Shown: positions 1-13,400, counted from the stretch's first letter. The stretch: DNA of 64,000 bases from Leishmania infantum JPCM5 (GCF_000002875.2 NC_009415.2:1064001-1128000), one strand, 5' to 3'. Notes: generated from the letters alone by a model not told the origin. Translations and numbers: made by a program.

Positions 1-652
1 GTCTTTCAGCGGGACTCGCGGCCAGCAGCGGTGGCTGCACGGGTGTTGGTGAGTTTGACGGTGGCGCTCGAAGCTCAGGGGAGGCAACGCGTTCGAGGTG
101 GGCGGCGAAGCCGAGGTCAGGAGGCATCTCGAGCCCACTCATGCTGAGGGTGAAGTAGGATGAACGGCTACTGGACTCGGTCGATCCACCCACGTGCGGC
201 GCCGCGGCGATTCTGTCTGGCCGGGCGTCGCTCGACAACGTGTCGAAGTCTACAGTGTACTCGTGTGGGGGCTCTAAATTAGGGTCGCTAACACTAGGTG
301 GGAGGGAGGACTGCAACCACTCCAGCTGAGGCGTCGCAGAGGCGCATCCACAGTCTGGGATGAGAGAGATCGACGTAGAAACGCTGCTCAGCTCTACAGG
401 AGAGATGCCTGTGAAAGAGGAAAGGTCGTTCTGCTGCTGCTGCCGCTGCTGCTCCGGTGAGCGGCCTCCTCTTCCGTCGGCACGAGCCGGGGTCGTGCTC
501 CACACAGCCTTTGCTTCATCACAAAGATGAGGCTTCAGCGTTTTCTGACGTCGGGGACACTTCTCCAGCAGCCGCTGCTGCCCGATTTGGCCGTGAGTGC
601 TGCATTCCGTCCCCGCCTCTTTATCCGCCCTGCAGAACACGGCGTTACCCAT
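1..652 (-). CDS. Partial protein of unknown function with N-terminal acylation motif
   Basis: An open frame of 217 codons runs from an ATG at 652 to the left window edge without a stop, so the C-terminus lies outside the window. The product begins MGNAVFCR: Gly2 could be N-myristoylated and Cys7 palmitoylated, which would place the protein on a membrane. Position 6 is Phe, not the Ser/Thr favoured by N-myristoyltransferase. The rest is low in hydrophobic segments and rich in Ser, Pro and Ala, with a short Gln run near residue 80, so it is probably disordered. No domain is recognised. GC-rich codon use fits the other genes here. It is the most downstream gene of the unit in this window, about 8 kb beyond its upstream neighbour. 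The reading frame is fairly certain; the function is unknown. Confidence 0.7.
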   Translation of the reverse strand, partial: MGNAVFCRADKEAGTECSTHGQIGQQRLLEKCPRRQKTLKPHLCDEAKAVWSTTPARADGRGGRSPEQQRQQQQNDLSSFTGISPVELSSVSTSISLIPDCGCASATPQLEWLQSSLPPSVSDPNLEPPHEYTVDFDTLSSDARPDRIAAAPHVGGSTESSSRSSYFTLSMSGLEMPPDLGFAAHLERVASPELRAPPSNSPTPVQPPLLAASPAER

Positions 653-3600
653 CTGCAGTATCACGAAAGCCACGCCCCTAAAAGCGGCGTCGGGATTAGG
701 GGGTATAGGACGAGTGCGGACCGGAGGAGTAGGCGGACGACCAACTCGCCGGAGTGATGAATGCCTCAAAGCAAAGTAATCGATTCGAACGGGGTGGAAA
801 AGGGTATCAGCAAAAGAAAGCGGTGATTACGGACCGTTCTGTGTGCGTCTCGCCGTCACTGGGCGAGCGATTGTGGGGCTCCCAAGAGTGCCCGTGGAGG
901 CCGTGAGAGATCCCACCAGACCGAATAAGCCCACCGAAAAACAAACAATAACGCACAACAAAAAGATTACCTAAAAAAAAAGAAGAAAACGGAAGGAAAG
1001 TGCGGAGGAAAAGCGCGCTCTTATGCCGCAGCAACAGGAGCCAGTAGCTGGAACGTAAACCAACCAAAACAACAGACGTTCAGCTCAGCCGTCGCACGAG
1101 ACCCCAGCTCCCTTTCCACAACGACGAAAAAGAAAAAGAAGGAAAAGACGATGATCTGCGTGCTTGTGATGACTTAAGATGCAAAGAGAAACGAAACGTA
1201 ATGAAAGACAACACCGCCACCACCACCAAGACTGAAGACACTCAGTGAGGGGGTGGGGTGGGGATAGGGGGAAGTGGGGCGAGAGAGATGCTCGAGGGAT
1301 CGAAGACTGCCGACGCCCTCGTTGCCGCACTCCACGTCTTGACAAGCGTGCGGAGGAGGAAAGGGAGACGTTAGAAAGCGAGGAGAGAACCACAGGAAAG
1401 GCAAGAAAACAAAGCAAAACAATCAATAAAGGGCTCGGCAGCGGCGTTGACGGGAAGAAGTGAAAGGGAGAAAGAGGGGGATACGCACACACTCACGCAT
1501 TCACACACAAACACACACATGAACGTCAAGCAGAGGTAGACAGCCCTGAACACAGGTACAGCACTTCAACGGCAAGCGACACCGGCTTGGCCGCCACCAC
1601 ACCGCCAGACGCCTTTTGCCCCCTTCTGTGTGTGTCGCTCTCCTTCTCTGTCCCCCTGAAAAACAACGACAACTTTAAGCTGCGCAAATGCGACCTGCCA
1701 CACACGCCAAAACGACTACAATATCTGCTGAGTGAGACAGAGAGAAAGGTGCGGCCAGACTGGCGCCTCACATGAGAATGAAAAGCAGAAGAGAGGGGCG
1801 GGGATGCAGGTGAGGGTGGGTGGCGAGGATAGCTCTTCACTATGTGCTCCAAGCGGTTCACGAAAACGAAGAAGAGAGGGAGAGAAAAAAAGAGAGGTAC
1901 TTGAGAGAGGCCCGCGGCAAGTCGTCAGGTTACGCCGTAATCCGTTCTTCGTGTTCCTTTCAGGTGAATCGACCACGCCGGCCCAGATGCGAGACAGTGA
2001 GCGCGAGTGGTGCGACGAGGATTCCGTTGATGAGGATCAGCGCCGGAAGAGGAGGAAAAACGCCGCGAAGCCTGCAAAGAGGAGGAGTGAGATGGCGGAT
2101 GATGCGCTTGTTTGTGGTGAGATGTGGAGGATGGGCGAAGAAGGAGAGACGGTGGAGTTGAGGCAAAACGATGGAGGCACGAAAGGGGGCACTGTGTGCA
2201 GAAAGTCGGCGTCCGCAGTTTTCCTTTTTTTCTTAGTTTGCCCCCTTTTTCCGTGTCACATCCACTTCTCATGATGCGCGAGCAGCTCAGGAAGTAGGCA
2301 AAGACGCATTCACGTCATAAACGATCATTCCAACGCGGCAGTGTACGCTCCGCGCATGAGCATACCCCCTGGTTCGCTGCGCACCCTACTGAACGAGCCC
2401 GTAAGCGCGGTGCTCCCTGCTCCAAAACTTATCTTTCATGCCGTTTGCAGAGCAAAGTGCCCATCATACGCAAGCAACTGAGGCTCTTACGGCGACAAGG
2501 GGGGATGAAGAGGGTAAGTGAACCGCTGCAAACCGCGGCGGCGAAGCATAACAGAAGAGGAAGTAGAGCGGCACACCGCCACCACAGCAGAAAAAACAAG
2601 AAGTTCGCACAGAGGCGCGAGCTACTCGCAAAACATAGAGAGTAGCATAGCAGCGAAGCCCCCCCCCCCTCCCACACACACATACACACACACTCCACTC
2701 CACTCCACAGGCGCACGCATAGCGAAGCACTCAAGGGAGAGAGAAATGTGAGGTGGCCGCTGACAACCTTTTAGTGGGGGCCGCAGCATTCGGGTGGTGG
2801 GTGGTGGTGACAGATAAGAGTGCCAGCTCATCAGATTCAGCACCAGCCAAAACGTAGAACAGAATGTGGCCCAGCGAGCCACCACCACCAATGAAAAAAG
2901 AGGAAGTGGAACAGGAATCCGAAGTGCACAGACGAAAAGGAAGGATAAGGCCAAGGAGGCGCGGAGCTGCAAAAGGCCAAGAGGGCGGGGGAGCGACGTC
3001 CATCCAGCGATGAAGCAAACGGATGAAAAAAGGTTACCCAGAAGGAAGCCAGCACACCATTGCAAAACCATAGCGAATGCCCTTCTTTTCTTTCTTTGCG
3101 AACCGACGCGGTGGCGCTGTGATGGACGCAGATATTGCCAAGACCGGGAAAGAACCAAACAAGATGACTGTGCTGAACAGAAGGAAAAAAAAGGGCACTT
3201 TTCACTGCGCATCCGTCGCCGTCTCACATTCAACGGTACAGCCGAGTCAGAAACAGGATCGGCGACAACTAGCACAGCCGTCCTAGGCGAGAGAGCGTGA
3301 GAGTGATGGGCAGCAACAAAACAAACCACAGCAAAGTGCACCATCGGCAATGCCGTCGTCAGGCGCCAGGGCAGGTAGCGGGATGCTTTTTTACCGCCGG
3401 GGTGCACGCTCAGTTTCGCGCCGTTTCCATCACACTTCAGTCTGCGCTGCTGTGTTTCCTGAAAGTCAGGTCGCTTGATTAGTTCGGACGCGTTGCTGCG
3501 AAGCTGCATGTTTTTCGTCTGTTCTCAGCAACAGAGCATCCGACCCTTTTCTTTTGCCCTTTCGCACGACTGAAAATGCTGCCGAGGCCACTGCCTCAGA

Positions 3601-6600
3601 GAGTGCGGAGCCCAAGCGCTGAGGTTTGCGATGACCGCGGGCACGAGAAAGCGGTGGTTTTCCGGGTCCAAGAGGGCAGAGGTGACGCATCCTTCTTCAG
3701 GACGCAAGCCCTGCTCTACCCGACCCACAAACTAGCTAGGAAGTGCTTGTCCGATTTCCCTTTTTTCCAGCAATCCAGCGCTGCCCACCACGCGGCTTCT
3801 TCACCTCGGTCAGCGTTTGAGAGTTCCCTTCGCAGCCTCTTGACGCGCATTGCGTTGCCTGTCGCGGTAGCGTCGCAGCTCAGCTGTCCTTTTTTTGGCC
3901 CTGTTCCCAAAGGCGTCGCGCCTGGCTGAGCAATGTGGAACGCAGTCGTCGAGGATGCACGCGCCACTCCGCCAGAATCGGCCAGACCGAGAATCCGTGT
4001 CAGTGAACTCACGCTGGAGAGCGGAGCGCGGCATTGTGGAGCACCTTTCGGCATCTGGTCGCTGCTGCACTCCTCGGCGGTGGCGGCGGCTCGATGCGCT
4101 ACATACCCCGGCGTCGATGGAGGTCTTTGCTCTGTGCTGTGGAGTCGCACTGTGACAGGCACGTCTCTGAAACCATGGTGGGGAGATGAACATGCGCTGC
4201 GCAGTCTCGTGTGTAGGAAGAAACAGGTGGAACAGGGCAGGAGAACATGCGACAGAGAAGCGAGGGATGAAAGCCGATGGAACGGTAGAGGGGCTGTCCC
4301 TCTCAGCACCTGGTAAGCGCGCAGGTGCCCGCTGTGAAGGCGTATATTCATCTTCCCATTGAAAGGAGCGCGGCGTTTGGGTGGTTTGTGCGACAGATTT
4401 CAATGGCGCGAATTGCGTATGGGCATGAGCTGAGAAATGTGAGACCTGGAGAAACGCAGTCACGCGCGCAGATGTGCGCTTCGCGACATCTATCGTCTAT
4501 CCATTCGACACAATAGGAAGGCAGAAGCGAAAAGAAAAGGAGGGGTAGACGGAGCAGATGGAATTTGGAGAGGGGCTGCGATGCCTCAGCGAAATGCGGC
4601 TTTTACGTTCTTGGAAGTTCCCACTAAGTGGAGGACAGAAGCTCCCGGAGAGGCTTTCACACAGCACCGTATGCTCCGCCTTTCTATCTGTTCATCTGGA
4701 GTAGCTGGAAAGTGACGAGTGCAGACTTTCGTGTGCTGCAGGCGGCAAGACAGGGGGGAGTTGAGCTTTTCCTTTTTTTTTGCTTGAGTCGCGGCAAACA
4801 CAAACATGCGCAGGCTATAGAGCAACTGGCCTCTTCCCGCACTCTGGCCTGTGAGTGAGGAAAGGATTCAGCACAGGAGAGATCGAAGGGAAAAAACCAA
4901 ATGCATTGAGCACAGAAAGAGCCGACGCACGCACACAGAGAAGACGATAAGAGAGGAACAGTAGTGACGCTGAAATGTCCATGCTGACAGAACGTGTGGG
5001 AAAAGAACGATCCGATGGAAAGCCGCAGCGCACCATGTACCTTCTAACTCCCCTCCCCAAAAAGACGGCGCATCTGCTTTCGCGAAGAGACCGGAGAGAG
5101 TGCTGTCCGAACTACGAAGAAGGCGCATCTTTAATGTACGCTCTTGGCTCGTCTTTTGTATTTTCCGGTGGCGCCTCGACAAAAAAAAAGTGCGAAGCAA
5201 ATCTGAAACGAGCTCGTGATGGTGTGCTGGCGGATGAGCGGAGGAGACGATGATAGCGTAGGAGGTGGGGCATGCAGAGATGGGAGTCCTCAGACAAACG
5301 GGCGAAGGAGGGGAGGAGGAGGAGGAAAACCACAAAAATGCAGACACACACACACACACACACACACACGCACCGGCACAAACAAACAACAACGAGGGAG
5401 AGTGGCGAGGAAAAAGAGGAGAGGCCTTATGGACGTGGCTCTGGCGGAAAAGAAAAAGAAACAGATGCGGTTTTTTTTTCTCCTCCAGAAAGCTGCAACA
5501 ACCACAGCACCTGATACCTGATGTATATTAGTTTTGAGCCTTTCCCCTTCGCAGGCGCGCAGAAAGCGCTCAGCATACACCCCCAACCACTGAAGCACAG
5601 ACACCGGCAGCACAGCAGGTAACACCTCAGACCAAATCTGATCGGTCCAACCATCACCATTCAAAGGCAATCAACCCAGCAAAACAGAAAGAGGAAAACA
5701 TGAAAAAAGCAGCACAGAAAGGAGGAGAAAAGATGATGAGGCCAAGGGAAAACGATATGCAGCTCACCGACCGATCCCGTTGTTCGCTCTGCTGTAGGTT
5801 AGCTCCTGGAAAAGCGGCGCATGTGCGCGCGGACATCGCCGAGCCGGACAAACTTGCTGATCCGCTGCCGGCGTGCAGCCAAAGCTTCGGGAGACATGCA
5901 AGACGCACCGCGTAGGCGGGTGGATACACAGGGCACACGAATGGCGCATCGGAGCCGTCGCGGTACAGATGCGCAGCTTCCACAGATGCGGCCCCCGCAA
6001 AAAAGAGGGAAGAAGTCCTTCTTGTTCTTCTTTTTCTTGCCACTATTTAATCCTTCGTCGACTGCAGGGAGACACAGTGCACCCAAAACACAGCGACGCG
6101 CATGTGTGGTCTGTGACAGTGCAGCTGTGAGCTCGTTGTTGACTGGTAGGATGGAGCACCCGCTTTTGAAAAGAGCATGGCGCGAGATCTATCCACGTAT
6201 TGGAGCGTTGTGGCCGGCCGGTGAGCCGTAAGTAGACGGAAACAACGAGACACACGCGAGAAAAAAAAACAAACAAACATCCCCGCGTTGAGGGGGACCT
6301 TCCCAGTTATGGAGAAGAGGATGTAAAGACGACGATGCACACACAGATACACTCAGAGACACATGAAAAACAAAATCCTCACAGGAAGTCCAAAAGCAAA
6401 GAGATGAGGAAAGCAGCAAGAGCCCAGAAGGAGGAGGAGGGGAGCAGGCAGTTGGCGGTGGCGCAACGATGGCACAGGCAGATCCACACAGCAGAGCGCC
6501 GATCAAAGAGGTGTGTGACTCGTGGCTCCGCTCATGGCAGTTTGTAGTCTACGCGATTTCGGAGACGTTGACAGGCGCGGTAGGGGAGAATCCACGCACG

Positions 6601-8705
6601 AGGCAGCCACAACAACAAAGAATAAACCAAAAAAAAACACAGAAAGCAGGCGAGAGAGTAGGAACGGAGAAAACGGCACAGCCAGGCACGAAAACAAGCG
6701 AGATGAGATTGCATAAGCGACGGGAGCGCTGACGGAGGGGGAGGGGGGAGACGAGTCACAGACGACACTACAGCGTACATAAAAAAAAAGAAGGAAACCA
6801 AGCAAAGAACATCTTCAAGAACCTTAATCGACACACAGCACACCCTCTGTCAACCCGGAACCAAGTACACACGCATTCGAATTTGTTTTTTTTTTGTCCG
6901 ACCATAGAGGGTGGATGCAGAGCGTCGACAAGACGCGCGCAGAAGTGCCTCTACGCAGTGATGCGGCTTCCATCAAAAAACAAAACACATGTGTTTTACA
7001 TAATTATCGATCCAGTCTACAGTGGTGGTTGTTGATCTCGATGGGGCGATGACAGAGGGGCATCCGGATCGGGGTTAGGAGAAAGAGGCGGAGAGGAGAC
7101 GATCAGGAAGAACCCAACGGAAGAAAGAAGCGGATAACTCTCATGTTCCCGAGAAGAGAGATGGGCAGTAAAGAAATGGAGAAGCGATCGACCACGAGTG
7201 CAAGCACACATGTAGACGGAAAAACAAGACAGGTGCAAGCAAACAAAAAAAAAACGATGTTTACTCACAATCAACGGCAGCACCAACAACAACAATACGA
7301 GTGCACCGGCAGCAAGAAAAAAAAGAGCACCGAGGGATATAAGGCCGACTCCCTCGCAAGCACAGCAAAGATCGGCTGCAGCCCCGTTCGCGACCGAATC
7401 AGAAATGGAAAAAAGAAAAAAAGAGAGAGGCAGTGTGAGACCTCCGGGTGAGAGAAGCAGCTCGGGAAAGTACAGTGACCATGAAGAGAGTCCACAAGAG
7501 AGAGGAGGATACAAGGGGAGTGACGGAAACCACACACACACACACACACAGAACAAAGTACCGTGCCGTTGTTTCTGTTTTGTGCACCGTGCCAAATACG
7601 CGGTGCCGCCTCGCCATCTCTCCTCCCTCTCACTCTCTCACTCTCTCCGTCTCTCCGGCACCATCATGCATCATGGGTGATTCGGAAGGATCGGTGAAAG
7701 CGGAGCACAAAACGGAAATCTCTCGAGCACACCCGTACTCCGGAGCAGTTGGCGTGTGTGAAGGAGAGCAGCAATCGCCGCCAAAACAGCAGCGAAAAAA
7801 AGGTGGAGGGGAGGCAACGAGCAAGCACGCAAGCAACCGTCGATACGAAAATGAAAACAAAAACACGAGCACAGCAGAGCAGCAAAATTCCGACCAAAAA
7901 ACAGAAAGGGAGACGCGGTAGAGATGAGCGCGTCACGCCATTCAACTATTTCTTGTTGTTGTTTGGTATCCGTGCAGAGCCCGAGGAGGGGGGCATTGGC
8001 TGCTTGCTCCCGTTGTAGGAAGGGACATGCGCTATGCGGACACGAGGAAGCTAAAATGTACCTACACACAGATGTCGACATCTACGCTGGTGGCCGCGGT
8101 GATTCTGTGTCATCATTTGACTGAAGCAGGAAGGACGCAGGGCAAGAGAGCAGGCGTGCGAGTTTTCGTCGGCGCGCAAGCAAACACCCAGTCCAGAAGT
8201 AGCATAGAGAGAGAGCGAGCGCGACAGCGAAAGGAGCCGACGGCGATGAGCGCCCGAGGTGAAGAGAAGCAGCACAGAAAACAATACCAGCACAGTAGCC
8301 GGCGTACCAATACGGGAACAGACGATGTCATCTGCAGTAAACCACAGGGGCGTGACACGCACTCAGAGCACACGAGCAATGGGGAGACAACCACTGTGAA
8401 AGGATAGGCGCAACACGCAGCTTCCTTTGCCCTTTCTCAAGGGACGCTGAACGCGCGAGGCATGTCGTTCGTCCGTGCCATCATACTGCGCCGGCCAGGA
8501 GGGGGAAAGACGTGCTCCCGCGATCTGTTACTTTCTACCGCCGGGGCACGCGCGCGCACACACAGGTCAAAGACAGTGGGGCACTGACTGATGTACGCTG
8601 CACCCGCTGCGTCAACGAGACGCAATGGAAAGGTTGCTGTTGGCGCTGCCGCAGCAACAGTGATGGCCGACCTGACGGTGGGTGGGGCTGGTCAGCCGGC
8701 ATGGA
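653..8705. other. Long spacer (8 kb) without a supported gene
   Basis: The plus strand is purine-rich with many A runs, so the transcribed strand is pyrimidine-rich, as expected of trans-splicing and UTR sequence. Open frames here are Cys/Phe/Leu/Ser-rich translations of pyrimidine tracts and look non-coding. The part at about 3480..4500 has more balanced composition and is open in several frames on both strands. I could not assign it to a gene or repeat. Confidence 0.6.
5344..5369. repeat. (AC)13 microsatellite
   Basis: An uninterrupted AC dinucleotide run of 26 bases. Similar shorter AC/GT runs occur at about 7531..7550, 12423..12442, 19729..19749, 22736..22759 and 53887..53902, all in spacers. 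Confidence 0.95.
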
Positions 8706-10469
8706 CTATTTGATTAGGATAGGGCTGGCCGGCGGTTTCGTGGCCAAGGAAGGAGAAGCGGCATGATCGACGATCTTCACGGTCCGCCGCCGTTCTTTTC
8801 GTGCTGCCGTAGAAGCTCCAAGCACACGCATGGCGTGACCGACTAAAATTTCAGAATCTGCGCTTGTCTTGCAAGCAAGGCTGTCAGGAGCCTTGTATTC
8901 GTCGCCACCATGACCATCGGAGCCAGCATTCTCCGTATCCTCACGCTTGCTTGGGTTAACGTAGGCCTGTTCACTACCACCATCGTGGCTTGCACAGGAC
9001 GCCTGTGGGTTGTTGTAGAGTTGACGGTGGTTCTCTTCGTGCGCGCTGCACCTTTCCGTGCCCTCCTCGCTTTTGAGAAAGGGGCCCATGGTGTTGTGGC
9101 TGATGGCGTAGAAGCTGTACAGTGCATTTTCGTCTGATTTGCAGAGGTACTGGAAATCAGTACCGCTGGCCTCGCTGTCGACCAACGCCCTTTCTCGGCT
9201 TTGGGGGCCGTTGGGCGGGGTACGAGCAAAGCCGTCACGCCGACTGTCGGTTGACTGTTTGCTTTGGCGAGAAATCCGTTCGAAACTTTCAGTGGTTGAC
9301 AGCTCTGGTGGGCTGGTCGGGCTCGGCGCGCTGCCAAGCGGCGCGCTGGTTCGACTCAGCGTGAAGGGGGAGCTATTGGCACTTACGATACCTAAAAAGC
9401 TTGAATGTGGCGTTGACATGGCTTCTTTCCCCTTTGGCGACGGCGTTGAATGTGCTGAGAGTGATCGAGACAGCGTCAGAGGTGCCTCTGCAGCACGCAT
9501 CATAACACTCAGATCGTACTCATCGGCCAGGGGCATGCCCGTGGTACATTCAACCGAATGCGCTGCCGTACTGGAAGTGCTCACCGAGTGCCGTATTGGC
9601 ATGGTACCGCTCCTCCACCTCTGCCCTGCGTCCGTGCACCTCGGCAACGCGGCCTCCTCTGCGAACACATCCACGACAGGCCGTCGCGATCTACCGGGTG
9701 CAGCTGGCGATCCCCTACGGCTTCTACCACCGGGCATGCGTTGTACAGATGGTGCAAGCACCTGTGAATTTCCAGCATTGGTCGACAAGGAAGCTCTCCG
9801 CACCGTCGCGCTAGGGATGGGCTGCTTCACAGATACAGAAACCTTTGCCGCCTTTTTGGCGGCAACTCGGCCGACAATACTATTCGTGCGTCCTACGGAC
9901 CTGGGTGGACGAGTTGACACTGCACCCATAACCGCATTGGGGGGCCGCCCTGGAGTCATCCTTGGAGGCCTCGAAAGAGTGGCCCCTTCCTTTTTCGTGC
10001 TGTGTACAGGCTTGTGCAGCGGCGCGTCAACGCTGACGTCGTAAGGCCAGCTCACATTCTCCATGCTCAGCTGCTGCCTTATGGCGTCAAAGTCGTCCAC
10101 GGTGCCGTGCTCTTCAAGAGCACCGCACTGCATGCTTTCCACTTGCTCCATGCCAGCAGGGCTCTCCCCCCTACACAAGGGCGTGGACGACTGTGGACCA
10201 TCAGAAAGTCTATCCTGGTGGAACAACGAGTCTTGCGCACTGAACGAAGGGCTCCACGCTGAACCGCTTCTCTCGATAAACGCAGGACAGCTGGTGTTCG
10301 GCGAAGAGTATACGGTAGCCGCGCGAAGCAAGCCCTTGCAGTGGTCAAGCTGACGAGAGGCCTGAGCATGGTGCGATGACCCGTGAGCTGTGTTGGGCCG
10401 AACAGCCACATCCCACTGCTGCTTTTTATTTGCAGTCGAAGGGGTGGAGAGTGAAAGCCCGCAGCCCAT
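8706..10469 (-). CDS. Disordered protein with dual-acylation N-terminus (MGCGLS)
   Basis: The ATG at 10469 gives a 587-residue product starting MGCGLSLSTPS. Gly2, Cys3 and Ser6 form a strong myristoylation plus palmitoylation signal. The longer frame to 10577 starts at TTG and would bury this signal, so 10469 is preferred. The body is rich in Ser, Pro, Thr, Arg and Ala with basic patches, has no membrane segment and no recognised domain. A more ordered-looking stretch near the C-terminus (around residues 535-555, ending GHAMRVLG) precedes a basic tail. The protein is probably tethered to the plasma or flagellar membrane, as small acylated Leishmania proteins are; this is inference. The next gene upstream (start 18784) also begins with an acylation motif. 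Coding is likely; function unknown. Confidence 0.8.
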   Translation of the reverse strand: MGCGLSLSTPSTANKKQQWDVAVRPNTAHGSSHHAQASRQLDHCKGLLRAATVYSSPNTSCPAFIERSGSAWSPSFSAQDSLFHQDRLSDGPQSSTPLCRGESPAGMEQVESMQCGALEEHGTVDDFDAIRQQLSMENVSWPYDVSVDAPLHKPVHSTKKEGATLSRPPRMTPGRPPNAVMGAVSTRPPRSVGRTNSIVGRVAAKKAAKVSVSVKQPIPSATVRRASLSTNAGNSQVLAPSVQRMPGGRSRRGSPAAPGRSRRPVVDVFAEEAALPRCTDAGQRWRSGTMPIRHSVSTSSTAAHSVECTTGMPLADEYDLSVMMRAAEAPLTLSRSLSAHSTPSPKGKEAMSTPHSSFLGIVSANSSPFTLSRTSAPLGSAPSPTSPPELSTTESFERISRQSKQSTDSRRDGFARTPPNGPQSRERALVDSEASGTDFQYLCKSDENALYSFYAISHNTMGPFLKSEEGTERCSAHEENHRQLYNNPQASCASHDGGSEQAYVNPSKREDTENAGSDGHGGDEYKAPDSLACKTSADSEILVGHAMRVLGASTAARKERRRTVKIVDHAASPSLATKPPASPILIK

Positions 10470-13400
10470 GCTTACCGTGACGGTGGAGCGTTGAGGGGGA
10501 AAATGCTCGAGACGCTGCTGCAGTGGGGCGTTTGTGCACGGCGCCGGCGCGGGAGGAGGGAAGCGAATGGGCTGCAAACTGCAGCATGTGTGGGCTTGGA
10601 GAGGGCAGCGGACATGGATAGAAAAGGAAGCGCGACGATAGACAAGTTTTGCTGAAATCCTCTGCTATGTGGAGTGGAGGGTGGCGGTGCGCTCCCTACC
10701 GATCGCTTCGAAGAGGACGAAGAGATGACCCCACCATGAGAGAGAAGGGAAGCAACGAATACGAGGAGGAAAAGGGGGCGAAAGGTAAACAAGGCGAAGG
10801 GGGACGGCAGCAGGAGGCAACACAAGTGGCGGCGCCGAGGCAAGCAACCACGCACGCACACGCACACACAGCGAAGACAACATCAAACGTAAAGATAATA
10901 GTAAAAGAGAAGCAGCAAAGAAGCGGCAGCACCCGTCTCTCCTGCAACGGGTTCTCTGTTTCTCTGTCACGTGCACAGGAGCGAGCGGAGAAAAGACCCG
11001 AAGACGTGCTCTCTTGGAAAGGGAGAGGGAGGCGGGCGGAGTCTGATGTGAAAAAAAGGGTGCAACGCTGAGAATTATACGACAGCCTTCGTTACGGCAG
11101 AGGCAACACACCTTGTGCCTTTTCGAAGTCGAGCCCACAAGAGAGACACGTCAGAGACGCCGCGGGAGGCAAAGAGGTGGGTGCGGCAGAGAGTTGGAGA
11201 GACGCAAGGAGCAGCGGAGTAAGAACTGGCGGTCTCTGAGAGTGAAGTCAGGCGTACGCTATCGAGTGACACTACGCAAGCAAGGGCGTCGGAGTCTGAG
11301 TTGAGAAGGGGCAGAGTCACTACGGCAGCACCCTCGAGAGACCGAAGCGTTCGCTTACAGACCTCCCGAGAGTGACACCCCTCGCAGCGAAGGTGAATAT
11401 GATGTGGCCGGCGGAGTAGCACATTGCGCACATGTACAGCGTGAAAGCCAGTGCTTCCTTTTCCTTTTACTTTTTTTTCGTTCTCGTGCCTTGGGCTGGC
11501 AAGCAGTGTCCAGCTTACGGGGAGGGGACGTCAAGGAGCGGATTCGCTTTCATAATTAGGCGGTCGTAGCAGAAGACCAGCTCGTCGGGACTCGGCGCAC
11601 CAGCACTTCAGATGCAGGGCACACAAGCAAACCCACGCGCACCTGCTCAAAAAAAAAGAAAAGAGTGACTCACATATCTGCTTACCTCACAAAGAGAAGC
11701 ACCACCTGAGCAAGGAAACAGTGACGTGTGCCGAGGATGCTCACAAGCGCGCAGGCAAAACACACAACACCGGCCACCTCACAGCCTGCCATGCAGACGT
11801 CGTCACGAAAACACAACAATAAAGAGACGAGCAGAATAACACGAAACAAGGAGAGAAAAGAGGGACTCTTCCGCCTCCCAAGAAAAGAAAGACGGAGGCT
11901 CGTGTGCTGCGCATGATACGTGTTACCCACCTCCCGGGGTGATGGGAGGCGATGTGTGCAGTGCCAGCAAGCCACACAAGACGCTAAGAGACACGTGGGA
12001 AACCACAAGCCACCCAAAAAGCAGCCAAGCCGGGGAGGTATGGAGAGAACAACCCCCCAGAAAGCAGAATGGTAAACACAGAGGCGAGCTCCAGAGAAAC
12101 CGAGAGCTCATCCAGAGTAACAACAACACAAATGCCAGCTTCCCCCTCAGCACCCAAAACAAAAAACGATACACCGAATCATAGACGTCCCGCCGACCTG
12201 CCACGTTAGATACCGAAGGAAGGAGCGGGGGGGGGGGCAGCCACGGGACTCGTGAAGGGGGCGTCTAGTAGATTTGCCGCGGAGAAAAAAAAGGTGAAAG
12301 ACGATGACGCGAAGAAGGCACGCCGCCGGCCTGCGTCTTTTTGGTGACGCCTCTTCACCATTGCTTTCCTAAACGCCTTTTAAGGGGGCTGAGGCGTAGA
12401 AGAGCACACGCAGCGCAGGGACGTGTGTGTGTGTGTGTGTGTGCGTGAGGGGGACGAGCGCCCGTACGCAGCGGTTAGCGTGCGAGAGCGCACGGCGGGC
12501 ACCTCGTATTACTTCACGTGAGCGATGCAAAATAGTGGCAGAGTGCGTGAGAGAGATGGACGCACGGTGAGGAGCGTGGCGGCCTCCAGAGAAAGAGAGA
12601 AGGGGGAGCTCCTGGACAGCGAGCGTAGATCGCGACCCTAGTACTCGTCGTCAGGGCTACAAGCGGACACGTAAAGTACGTCTCGTACGAATCTTCCTAA
12701 CAAAAAGACCCATGGACAGAAAAACTAAATCGAGAGCATGCGAATGCAGCGATGAGCATGACCAAAGCCACGAAAAACGAAATGCGGAAAACAGCTTCAA
12801 CTCGTAGTGCACAGAACAGCACAGAAAACCAGCACCTGTGCACAACAGTGGGGAGGCGGCGCTAATAGATGACGAGGAGAGCGCGAGCATCTAGCTGATC
12901 ATAGCTGTGCCGTTCCTGCCGCTGGCAAAGCCCTCCTCGATACCGAGCGCGCCTCAAGTGCTGAAATCCCACGCGTGTGGGAGTCAACGCAGGGGTTCAG
13001 CATGTCGTTGATAGCCACTATAAAGCGGAGAGGAGCAACACACAATGAGAGACAAGGGCGAGGGGGCGCAACGCACGCGAGAAAAAGGAGCTGAGGAATG
13101 TTCATCAAGCAACGAGAAGGGCAGAGTGCCAGGGGGCACGCGTGAAACAAGGAGACAACGAGCAGCAGAGCATAATCCTACAGCTCTTCATAGAAGGGAG
13201 CCGCCTCGCGACGAAACGGAAGCTGCATCACGGACGATTTCGAAAGCGCTGCGAGCGACGTGATCCTCAAGTACGCAATTCGGGCTGAAGCTGGGCAGGC
13301 GCACCATGCAGGTTACAAGAAAAAAAGCGCCACCGGCGGACGAGCCATGCGCACATCTTTAGGAAAGACTCAGAGCGGTACACAATGCAAGAGTGGCGGA

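Noticed and set aside
770..800. tRNA-like T-loop motif (GTTCGAATC on the minus strand)
   Set aside because: The flanking bases cannot form the T stem and no acceptor or anticodon arm fits.
2622..3509. 295-residue minus-strand frame
   Set aside because: Cys/Phe/Ser/Leu-rich translation of pyrimidine tracts, typical of UTR and splice-guide DNA; begins at a non-ATG codon or an arbitrary Met.
3576..4463. Overlapping frames on both strands (117 and 127 residues plus; 217 and 211 residues minus)
   Set aside because: The region is open in several frames because it is GC-rich with few stops. No frame has recognisable motifs, and the two plus frames are split by a stop. Left as unexplained.
7017..7595. 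192-residue minus-strand frame with apparent membrane segments
   Set aside because: Hydrophobic runs come from a T/C-rich tract on the transcribed strand, including a dinucleotide run. No protein-like pattern.
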